From Bacteroidales bacterium UBA2861 (GTDB lineage Bacteria > Bacteroidota > Bacteroidia > Bacteroidales > UBA932), in assembly GCA_002350615.1 (NCBI GenBank), contig DEFD01000025.1:131893-195892 (forward strand): a stretch of DNA of 64,000 nucleotides, written 5' to 3'. The position numbers and the translations under genes were made by a program. Shown one piece after another: positions 1 to 6,851 of the stretch. Position 1 is the first letter of the stretch; each line of letters opens with the position of its first letter. The notes under the pieces are model-generated. The model searched no databases. It had not been told where the DNA came from and saw only the letters and a program-made list of their open reading frames with translations.

Positions 1-642
1 CCCACCAAAAATCCGGACCGCTACGAGTGGATGGTGGAAAAGATTTGCGAGATAGGCGTAGATTGCATTGTCCCTGTGATCGGAGAGCGTTCGGAGCGCA
101 GGGTCCTGAAAACGGAAAGGCTCGGGCGTCTTGTGTTGAGCGCTGCGAAACAAAGTCTGAAAGCCGCCTTCCCCGTAGTTGCCGAGCCTTGCAGCGTTCT
201 GGATTTCATCCGCTCCTTCGAGTCGGAAGACTCCGGAAGATGCCTTAAGTATATAGCCTACTGTTCCGACGAAGTGCAGCCCAGGGCAGGGCTGGCCGAG
301 CTTCTGCGGGAGCACTTTCTGGCAGCCAGCAGCCGGGAGGGATCGGATTCCCGGATTCCGAAGAATGGCGGCAGCGGGGCTGGTTCCGGTATGCCGCTGG
401 ATGGAGGCAGCGGGGCTGGTTCTCCCGCACCGGGCTCTGATGAGGCCGCCGACAGTAAGCCGGAAATTGCCGTCCTCATCGGCCCGGAGGGCGACTTTTC
501 TCCAGCCGAAGTACGCGCTGCGCTGGCTGCCGGGTTCATTCCCGTGCACCTTGGCAGCTCCAGGCTGCGCACCGAAACCGCCGCAGTAGTCGCCGCCACC
601 GCCGTTTACCTCACCGCCTCCCCCATGCGCAAAACCCCGTAA
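1..642 (+). CDS. rsmE: RsmE, 16S rRNA m3U1498 methyltransferase (5'-truncated by window edge)
   Basis: The reading frame is open from base 1, so the gene begins upstream of the window; the ATG at 31 is internal, because the ten codons before it (PTKNPDRYEW) already match the family. RsmE methylates U1498 of 16S rRNA in the assembled 30S subunit using S-adenosylmethionine. Visible signatures are the conserved EKICEIGVDCIVP, RSER and KQSLKAAFP stretches of the methyltransferase domain and the SAM-pocket motifs LIGPEGDFS (about 470-500) and SSRLRTETA (about 557-585) of the trefoil-knot SPOUT fold. Between these lies an unusual Gly/Ser/Ala-rich insert of about 40 residues (about 325-460) with a 12-residue tandem repeat, where relatives have a short linker. 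The enzyme is probably still active, since the motifs are intact. Confidence 0.93.
   Translation, partial: PTKNPDRYEWMVEKICEIGVDCIVPVIGERSERRVLKTERLGRLVLSAAKQSLKAAFPVVAEPCSVLDFIRSFESEDSGRCLKYIAYCSDEVQPRAGLAELLREHFLAASSREGSDSRIPKNGGSGAGSGMPLDGGSGAGSPAPGSDEAADSKPEIAVLIGPEGDFSPAEVRAALAAGFIPVHLGSSRLRTETAAVVAATAVYLTASPMRKTP
365..421 (+). repeat. Tandem repeat inside rsmE
   Basis: Two copies of a 21-bp unit (365-385 and 401-421, one clear mismatch) spaced 36 bp apart encode GGSGAGS twice. The spacing is a multiple of three, so the frame is kept. It lies in the low-complexity insert of RsmE. Confidence 0.8.
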
Positions 643-714
643 AATGTAACTACCTGTATATCAACATAATCCCAAAAATCGATGCTCCTTTTTGGCGCAT
701 CAATATTTAATAAA

Positions 715-2103
715 ATGCTGAAAACCAAAAAGATACGATCCACGCTCATCCTACTTATCGCAGGACTGTTCTTACTTGGATGCACGCCGGGAGGGGATTA
801 TGTCCAGTTCGGCGGGTATGCCCAGGGCGGGACATGGAGCGTAAAGGCGAATCTGAAAGGCATAGGGCGAGTCAAGGGAAGCGACGGCAAATGCCGCAGG
901 GTGAAGCCGAAAGAGATCCAAAGCCATATTGAGGCGATTCTCGAGGAGATCGATACCACCCTTTCCGGCTACAACAAGGCCTCTCAGCTGAGCAGGCTGA
1001 ACGCCGGGGACACGATACGTCCGAGCGCAATGCTCATGGAATTGTACGATTACGCATACAGGTTGTGGCTCGAAACCGACGGGGCGCTGGACTGTGCAGC
1101 AGGGCCCCTGTATGACATCTGGGGTTTCGGATTCAAAAACGGCGAGCTCCCGGATGACGGCGCAGTTCAGCATGCCTTGAGATTCAGCGGCATGAAAAGG
1201 CTGAAGCCCAGAATGGAAGATGCGGTGAGGGACGGGCTTTTGTGGGGGCCCTGGCTGGAGAAGCAGGGTCTCAAGGATGACGGCACGGACCATGCTGTCG
1301 CCCATGCAGATATCCTGGTGCTGCCCCAACTGAATTTCAACGCAGTGGCGCAGGGCTACAGCTGCGACATGGTTGCCGCGTATCTGGACAGTCTGGGGGT
1401 ATATGACATGCTGGTGGATATCGGAGAGATATGGTGCCGCGGGCAGAATCCTTCCGGGAAAACCTGGCGGGTAGGAGTGGACAGGCCCGTGGATGGCAAT
1501 AACCGCCCCGGGGCCGATATGGACGGCATCTGGGAAAGCGGTTCTGGCCGGAATGGCGGCGCCGAAGGTCCCGCCCAGGAACATCTTGACGGCGGCAATG
1601 GCAGGACACCCCTTGCAGGCGGACAGGGAATCGTCACTTCGGGGAATTATCGCAAATATTATGTCCGCAACGGACAGAAATACTCCCATACCATCGACCC
1701 CCGCACCGGGTACCCTGTAGGCACCGGCCCTGCAGTCAAAGCTCCCGACGGAGAACAGGCTTGCGGGAATGGCAGGCATCGCGCCGATGGCGGGGGCGGC
1801 ATTTTGCTGAGCGCGACGATAGTGGCACCGACCGCAGCCGCCGCAGATGCTTATGCCACATACTGCATGGTCATCGGCTTCGAGGCGGCGCGCGATTTCA
1901 TCGAATCGAGGCCCGACCTGGAGGGATACCTGATTTACGCTCCCCCGGTGTGCAAAAAGGCCGGTTTTTCACACGGCGACGGGGAAAACAGTCAGTCGGT
2001 GTGCAAAAAGGCCGATTTTTCACACGGCGACGGGGCGGTGCAAGCCGAGACCGCGCCCGGCATGGCGGAATGGGCAAGCAAGAATTTCAGACTGGCAAAT
2101 TGA
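715..2103 (+). CDS. apbE: ApbE-type FAD:protein FMN transferase, lipoprotein
   Basis: ApbE transfers FMN from FAD to Thr residues of Na+-pumping NADH dehydrogenase and RNF-type subunits on the outer face of the inner membrane. I place the start at 715 rather than 682 because it gives a clean lipoprotein signal (MLKTKKIRSTLILL, lipobox LLGC). Family marks include the GTWSVKA start, NFNAVAQGYSCD, a DIGEI strand, ATSGNYR-like VTSGNYRKYY, SHTIDPRTGYP and the metal-binding ADAYAT end segment. The protein has 462 residues, well over the usual 330-350. The excess sits in several low-complexity inserts: after GVDRPVD, after DPRTGYPVG, and a C-terminal 17-residue tandem repeat starting VCKKAGFSHGDG. 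Its stop lies one base before the next gene. Confidence 0.9.
   Translation: MLKTKKIRSTLILLIAGLFLLGCTPGGDYVQFGGYAQGGTWSVKANLKGIGRVKGSDGKCRRVKPKEIQSHIEAILEEIDTTLSGYNKASQLSRLNAGDTIRPSAMLMELYDYAYRLWLETDGALDCAAGPLYDIWGFGFKNGELPDDGAVQHALRFSGMKRLKPRMEDAVRDGLLWGPWLEKQGLKDDGTDHAVAHADILVLPQLNFNAVAQGYSCDMVAAYLDSLGVYDMLVDIGEIWCRGQNPSGKTWRVGVDRPVDGNNRPGADMDGIWESGSGRNGGAEGPAQEHLDGGNGRTPLAGGQGIVTSGNYRKYYVRNGQKYSHTIDPRTGYPVGTGPAVKAPDGEQACGNGRHRADGGGGILLSATIVAPTAAAADAYATYCMVIGFEAARDFIESRPDLEGYLIYAPPVCKKAGFSHGDGENSQSVCKKADFSHGDGAVQAETAPGMAEWASKNFRLAN
1947..2035 (+). repeat. Two 38-bp palindromic repeats inside apbE
   Basis: Units at 1947-1984 and 1998-2035 differ at one base and are offset by 51 bp (17 codons). 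Each contains a near-perfect hairpin of the form GTGTG-n-AAAAA-GGCC-n-TTTTT-n-CACAC followed by GGCGACGGGG. They encode the repeated VCKKA(G/D)FSHGDG near the C-terminus of ApbE. A related core (AAAAAcGGCCGATTT) is found again near 63659-63672. Confidence 0.85.
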
Positions 2104-2104
2104 C

Positions 2105-3058
2105 ATGAGGCGATTCATCATAATAATCAGCTTTTTGCTCGCCGCCGCATCCGCATTACATGCCCAGGCGGATCCGGCCGTACGCATCGACACGATTCAG
2201 TACGCAAGCCACAGCAATTATCCCCTGCACCTTTATCTCGCAAGGCCGGTAATTGCCGAAAGGCCTCTCCCCTGCATAGTGTTTGTACCGGGGTCGGCAT
2301 GGAAGAAACAGCGGATGGAAAGGTCGCTTCACGCAGTGATCAAAATGGCGAAAATGGGATATGCTGCAGCCAGCGTGGAATACCGGCCCTGCAACGTGGC
2401 ACTTTTCCCGGCCCAGGTTGTCGATGCAAAGACTGCCACCCGCTATCTGAGGGAGCATGCGACCGAGCTTGGTCTTGACAGCCGAAACTTTTTCGCCTGG
2501 GGCTCCTCGTCCGGCGGACATACGGTGTTGCTGCAGGCATTTACCCAGGACTCAGCCCTGCTGGACAGCTGCTCCTGCAGCAGCGCAACGGCATTGCAAG
2601 GCCCTGCCAACAGCTTCGAAGGCAACAGCACGGCAAGCGGCAGTGGCAACAGGATGCCTGCAGAGCCGACTTCCTGCAAAGTGAACGCGGTCGTGGATTA
2701 CTACGGCCCAAGCGAACTCGTCCATGAATTCCGCATCCAGGACAGTTATGACGACCCGGCAAAAGACCACGGCCTTCTTCTCGGCGATCCGCTGCACGAA
2801 AAACGCGGGGTGGCCCTAAAGGCAAGCCCTCTATACCATGTACATCCTTATGTGGTGCCCGTATTCATTGTCCACGGGACAGCCGACAAAGTCGTCCCGC
2901 TGGAGCAGAGCCTATGGCTTGAAAAGCGCCTGAAAGAATGTGGCGCGAGAGTAGAAAGCGTCATCCTGGAAGGTCAGAAGCATGGCGGTGCCGCATTCTG
3001 GACAGATGAACTGCTGGGCAGCATCGACGCTTTCCTGCAATCATGCATGATTAAGTAA
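2105..3058 (+). CDS. Secreted alpha/beta hydrolase, BD-FAE/acetyl-esterase-like
   Basis: The 317-residue protein has an N-terminal signal peptide ending near ALHAQA. The fold is that of the esterase/lipase alpha/beta hydrolases that deacetylate or de-feruloylate plant sugars: the oxyanion segment FVPGSAW, the nucleophile elbow GSSSGGH, VNAVVDYYGPSE, an Asp after HGTADKVVP and the final His in GQKHGGAAFW supply the catalytic triad. Between the nucleophile helix and VVDYYGP there is a roughly 40-residue Ser/Cys/Ala/Gly-rich stretch absent from typical relatives. It follows apbE by one base and precedes the ZIP gene by five, so it is probably cotranscribed. The substrate is unknown; a peptidase activity is less likely. 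Confidence 0.75.
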   Translation: MRRFIIIISFLLAAASALHAQADPAVRIDTIQYASHSNYPLHLYLARPVIAERPLPCIVFVPGSAWKKQRMERSLHAVIKMAKMGYAAASVEYRPCNVALFPAQVVDAKTATRYLREHATELGLDSRNFFAWGSSSGGHTVLLQAFTQDSALLDSCSCSSATALQGPANSFEGNSTASGSGNRMPAEPTSCKVNAVVDYYGPSELVHEFRIQDSYDDPAKDHGLLLGDPLHEKRGVALKASPLYHVHPYVVPVFIVHGTADKVVPLEQSLWLEKRLKECGARVESVILEGQKHGGAAFWTDELLGSIDAFLQSCMIK

Positions 3059-3063
3059 GTTTT

Positions 3064-3870
3064 ATGAACACTTCGCTCCTCATAGCACTTCTTGTTCCTT
3101 TCGCCGGCACGGTCCTCGGGGCCGCCTGCGTATTTCTGCTGAAAGACAATCTGTCCAAGCGGGTGCAGAAAGGACTGCTTGGATTCGCCTCCGGCGTGAT
3201 GGTGGCGGCAGCCGTCTGGTCGCTGCTGATACCGGCACTGGAGATGGCGGCAGGCAGTGGCACGGCAGCGTCGGGCTTTGCCGGGAAAATGGCGGGAGCG
3301 TTGCCGGCGGCTGGAGGATTCCTCATCGGCATGCTGTTCCTTCTCCTGCTGGACAGGATCACCCCTCATATCCACCTGGACGACAAGCCCGAAGGGCCGC
3401 GCAGCGGAATCTCCCGCACCGCAAAACTCGCGTTGGCGGTAACGCTTCACAACATTCCTGAAGGCATGGCGGTAGGAGTCGCTTTCGCAGGAGCGCTTTC
3501 AGGAGCCGATGTGATGTCGGTGGCTGGAGCAAGCGCCCTCGCCATAGGCATAGCCATCCAGAATTTCCCGGAGGGGGCCATTATCTCGATGCCGCTGAAG
3601 AATTCCGGGAGAACCCGCTTGCAGGCATTTCTGGTGGGAGCCATGAGCGGGGCCGTCGAGCCATTGGGAGCCATTGCCATGATCCTTCTCGCATCCATCC
3701 TCACTCCCCTGATGCCATGGTTCCTTTCCTTTGCAGCCGGTGCCATGATGTATGTGGTCATAGAAGAGCTCATTCCGGAAACCGCCGAAGGAGAACACTC
3801 CAACCTCGGAACCATAGGCTTCGCCGCCGGATTCGCCCTGATGATGGTACTGGATGTGGTGTTCGGATGA
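3064..3870 (+). CDS. ZIP family divalent metal transporter
   Basis: This 268-residue inner-membrane protein has eight predicted hydrophobic segments and the ZIP signatures HNIPEGMAVGV (helix IV) and NFPEGAIISMPL (helix V), whose His, Asn, Glu and Asp side chains form the binuclear metal site. ZIP proteins of the ZupT/GufA type import zinc, iron or manganese into the cytoplasm. A variable loop with HIHLDD lies between helices III and IV and may bind metal. It is the last gene of the + strand run; its stop is three bases from the convergent radA stop. Confidence 0.9.
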   Translation: MNTSLLIALLVPFAGTVLGAACVFLLKDNLSKRVQKGLLGFASGVMVAAAVWSLLIPALEMAAGSGTAASGFAGKMAGALPAAGGFLIGMLFLLLLDRITPHIHLDDKPEGPRSGISRTAKLALAVTLHNIPEGMAVGVAFAGALSGADVMSVAGASALAIGIAIQNFPEGAIISMPLKNSGRTRLQAFLVGAMSGAVEPLGAIAMILLASILTPLMPWFLSFAAGAMMYVVIEELIPETAEGEHSNLGTIGFAAGFALMMVLDVVFG

Positions 3871-3873
3871 GTA

Positions 3874-5295
3874 TCAGGAAGCCTTGAACAAGGCCTTCAC
3901 CAGGGCGGGAATGTCGGAAACCTTCATCACCTGGATACCCTTAGCCGATTTGGCGTCGTAGGAACTGTAACTGCTAACGAATATCTTCTTGAAACCAAGG
4001 CGGGCAGCCTCGGCTATACGCCTGTCAGTCTGCGTAACGGGACGGATTTCGCCGCTGAGGCCCACTTCGGCCGCAAAACAGCAGTCCAGGGGAAGTGGGA
4101 AATCGAAGTTGCTGCTGAGCACCGCGCAGCTTACGGCCAGATCCGCAGCGGGGTCGGAAACCTTAAGCCCGCCGGCCATGTTCAGGAACACGTCCTTTGC
4201 ACTCAGATGGAAGCCCGCCCTCTTTTCCAGCACGGCGAGAAGCATGTTCAGCCTGCGGGTGTCGAAGCCGGTAGCGGAGCGTTGGGCGGTGCCGTAAACG
4301 GCAGATGACACCAGGGCCTGCACTTCGAAAAGAAGCGGGCGCGTGCCGTCCAGGGTGACGCATATCGCCGCCCCGCTCAGTCCGCTCTCATGCATGGGTA
4401 TGAGCATCTCGGAAGGGTTCCTGACCTCTTTGAGGCCTTCCCCCGTCATTTCGAACACCGCGATATCGGAAGTGCTGCCGAATCTGTTCTTGATGCTTCG
4501 CAGTATCCTGTAGGAGCCGCGGTTCTCCCCTTCGAACTGAAGTACCACATCCACTATATGCTCCAGGATCTTGGGGCCGGCTATATAACCGTCCTTGGTG
4601 ATGTGGCCTATCAGCAGCACAGGCACTCCAGTCTGCTTGGCGAAGCGCAGCAGCATGGCCGCCACTTCCTTTATCTGGGACACGCTGCCCGGCGTGGATT
4701 CGATAGTGGAGGTGTACATGGTCTGCACCGAATCCACTATCATCAGCTGCGGAGGATTTGCCGCCGCCTGCTCCACGATATTGTCAATGCAGGTTTCACA
4801 GAAGATATCGACCTGCTGTCCGGAAGTTCCGCCAGCCGGGTCGGCGCCAACCCCTTCTTGCTTCCCGATGCCGCGGGACAGCCTTTCAGCGCGCATCTTC
4901 ACCTGCCGCGCGCTTTCTTCTCCCGTGACATAGAGGGTCTTGAGCCCCGAGCGGAGTGGAATCTGCAGGGAAAGGGTGGATTTGCCTATTCCGGGCTCCC
5001 CTCCCACCAGCACCAGGCTGCCCGGGACGATACCGCCTCCAAGCAAGCGGTCCACTTCGCCGAGCCCGAGGCTCACGCGGGATTCCGCCCCGTTCTCGAT
5101 CTCCGCGAGACGGACGGGTTTGCGGCGTTCTTCGGCTCCGTAAGAAGCGGAGCGTGAGTCCCTGGACGAAGCGGATTTCTGCTCCACAGGGGCTTCCACC
5201 ATGGTATTCCATTCGCCACAGGCGGGGCAGCGCCCCATCCACTTGCTGCTTTCGTTCCCGCAGGAAGTGCAGTACCAGACAGTTTTCTGTTTCAT
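3874..5295 (-). CDS. radA: DNA repair protein RadA (Sms)
   Basis: RadA is a RecA-related, DnaB-like helicase that promotes branch migration during recombinational repair. The order is diagnostic: an N-terminal four-Cys zinc finger (CTSCGNESSKWMGRCPACGEW), Walker A GGEPGIGKST near residue 97, Walker B LMIVDSVQTM, the RadA-specific KNRFGS motif, and a Lon-protease-like C-terminal domain. Length (473) is slightly above the usual 450-460. A stretch of about 15 residues after LSRGIGK (about positions 145-160, Gly/Ala/Pro-rich) looks inserted between the ATPase strands. Its ATG overlaps the stop of the upstream phosphodiesterase gene (ATGA), suggesting translational coupling. Confidence 0.96.
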   Translation of the reverse strand: MKQKTVWYCTSCGNESSKWMGRCPACGEWNTMVEAPVEQKSASSRDSRSASYGAEERRKPVRLAEIENGAESRVSLGLGEVDRLLGGGIVPGSLVLVGGEPGIGKSTLSLQIPLRSGLKTLYVTGEESARQVKMRAERLSRGIGKQEGVGADPAGGTSGQQVDIFCETCIDNIVEQAAANPPQLMIVDSVQTMYTSTIESTPGSVSQIKEVAAMLLRFAKQTGVPVLLIGHITKDGYIAGPKILEHIVDVVLQFEGENRGSYRILRSIKNRFGSTSDIAVFEMTGEGLKEVRNPSEMLIPMHESGLSGAAICVTLDGTRPLLFEVQALVSSAVYGTAQRSATGFDTRRLNMLLAVLEKRAGFHLSAKDVFLNMAGGLKVSDPAADLAVSCAVLSSNFDFPLPLDCCFAAEVGLSGEIRPVTQTDRRIAEAARLGFKKIFVSSYSSYDAKSAKGIQVMKVSDIPALVKALFKAS

Positions 5296-5786
5296 TTTCT
5301 GGGCAGATTAAAAACTTCCAGGTTCTTTATCGCGCCGCCTTCTATATCGAAGCGGAGCGCCGTACGCACCACATGCCAACCTTGCAATCCAGCGGCACCC
5401 GGATTCATTGTCATCATTTTATATTTATCGTCCCACTGCACCTTCAGTATATGAGAGTGCCCGCAGACGAAAAGGTCCGGATGGATATCCAGCAGCAGGG
5501 CCCTGGCCTCGGGACTGTAATGCCCCGGATAACCGCCGATATGGGTCATCAGCACCTTGAGCCCGCCACGCTCGAAACTCTGATACAGGGGATAATCCTG
5601 CAGGAGCGCGCGACTGTCGCAATTGCCGCAGACGCCGACCACGGGCTTGAAAGCGCTGATGGTCCCGGGGAAATCCAGGTCTCCGCCCCAGTCACCGGCA
5701 TGCCAGATTTCATCTACCGGATCCAGAAAACCGCGGAATTCCGGTGAAAAGACACCGTGGGTGTCGGATATAAGCCCGATTTTCAT
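5292..5786 (-). CDS. YfcE/MJ0936-type metallophosphoesterase
   Basis: The 164-residue calcineurin-like phosphoesterase carries the full metal-ligand set: DTHG near the start, HAGDWG, GNCD, THIGG and CGHSH. Short single-domain members hydrolyse phosphodiesters in vitro and are typically soluble in the cytoplasm; the natural substrate is unknown. It sits 18 bases after galE and overlaps the start of radA by four bases, so the three genes are likely one operon. Confidence 0.88.
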   Translation of the reverse strand: MKIGLISDTHGVFSPEFRGFLDPVDEIWHAGDWGGDLDFPGTISAFKPVVGVCGNCDSRALLQDYPLYQSFERGGLKVLMTHIGGYPGHYSPEARALLLDIHPDLFVCGHSHILKVQWDDKYKMMTMNPGAAGLQGWHVVRTALRFDIEGGAIKNLEVFNLPRK

Positions 5787-5804
5787 AAGCCGATGCCTCC
5801 GGGA

Positions 5805-6824
5805 CTACTTCCCGGCAAGCTTCTTCTCCCAGGCCCAGGCGGCTGCAAGGGTGTCCTCAACGCTTCGCTCCGCTTTCCAGCCGAGTTCCTCGTTGGCGAG
5901 GGTGGGATCCGCCCAGATGGCGGTGACGTCACCGGCCCTGCGGGGCGCGAACTTGTAATTGAGCTTCAGATTGTTGACTTTCTCGAAGGCAGTCACGAGT
6001 TCCATCACGCTCACGGGGCGGCCTGTGCCTATGTTGAAGATTTCGTAGGGTTTCTTCATCTTCCCGTCAAGCATGCGCGCCACTGCGCAGACATGGGCTT
6101 TTGCAAGGTCCACTATGTCGATATAATCCCTCTGGCAGGTGCCGTCGGGAGTGGGATAGTCGTTTCCGAAGATGCTGAGGCACTCGCGTTTGCCAATGGC
6201 AGTCTGGGTGATGAAGGGAACCAGGTTGTTGGGTACGCCTCGGGGCAGTTCGCCGATGAGCGCGCTCGGATGCGCGCCGATAGGGTTGAAATACCGAAGC
6301 GCAATGCCCTTTACTCCATCGTATGCGGCCACGCAGTCACGAAGGAAATCTTCGCACATCTGCTTGGTGTTGCCGTAAGGCGATGTGGCCTCCTGGCGCG
6401 GGCTCTGCTCCGTGACGGGCAGCTTCTCCGGCTCTCCGTAAACGGTTGCGGATGAGCTGAACAGCACATTGAGTCCGCGTTTGCGCGCCTGCTCGAGGAT
6501 GTTCAGAAAAGATTTGAGATTGTTGCCGTAATACTTGAGGGGGTCGGCCACCGACTCACCCACCGCCTTGTAGGCCGCAAAGTGGATGCAGGCGTCGATC
6601 TTATACTCGCTGAACAACCGTTCCACCGCCGCCGCATCGCAGAAATCCATCTCCACGAGAGGAAGTTTCTCTCCCAAAATCTCGCACACTCCATTGTAGT
6701 TGGTACGGTCGCAATTGCTGAAATTGTCCGCTATCACCACATTGTAACCCGCCTGTGCCAGTTCCACTGTCACATGGCTTCCTATAAATCCGGCTCCGCC
6801 GGAAACAAGAACAGTCTTTTTCAT
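5805..6824 (-). CDS. galE: UDP-glucose 4-epimerase
   Basis: GalE interconverts UDP-glucose and UDP-galactose with bound NAD+. The start at 6824 (MKKTVLVSGGAGFIGSH) is preferred over an in-frame codon at 6851 because it places the Rossmann GGAGFIGSH motif at the N-terminus as in all relatives. Other marks are the SSSATVYGEPE serine region, the catalytic Tyr/Lys of SPYGNTK, the NPIGAHPSALIGE substrate loop and YIDIVDLAKAH. Length 339 is normal. A -7 box lies only four bases upstream of the start. Confidence 0.96.
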   Translation of the reverse strand: MKKTVLVSGGAGFIGSHVTVELAQAGYNVVIADNFSNCDRTNYNGVCEILGEKLPLVEMDFCDAAAVERLFSEYKIDACIHFAAYKAVGESVADPLKYYGNNLKSFLNILEQARKRGLNVLFSSSATVYGEPEKLPVTEQSPRQEATSPYGNTKQMCEDFLRDCVAAYDGVKGIALRYFNPIGAHPSALIGELPRGVPNNLVPFITQTAIGKRECLSIFGNDYPTPDGTCQRDYIDIVDLAKAHVCAVARMLDGKMKKPYEIFNIGTGRPVSVMELVTAFEKVNNLKLNYKFAPRRAGDVTAIWADPTLANEELGWKAERSVEDTLAAAWAWEKKLAGK

Positions 6825-6828
6825 ACTA

Positions 6829-6836
6829 CAAATGTA
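6829..6836 (-). promoter_or_regulatory. Candidate -7 box (TACATTTG) for galE
   Basis: On the minus strand TACATTTG fits the Bacteroidota TAnnTTTG -7 element. It ends four bases before the galE ATG, so transcription would start at or next to the start codon. No convincing -33 TTTG was found at the ideal spacing. Confidence 0.4.
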
Positions 6837-6851
6837 CGCAAAATCTCGCAA

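Noticed and set aside
682..714. Upstream start for apbE
   Set aside because: It would put 11 hydrophilic or unrelated residues before the lipoprotein signal; the ATG at 715 gives a normal SPII signal.
772..1779. 335-codon open frame on the minus strand
   Set aside because: Lies wholly antisense to apbE, whose motifs are complete; high GC produces long shadow frames.
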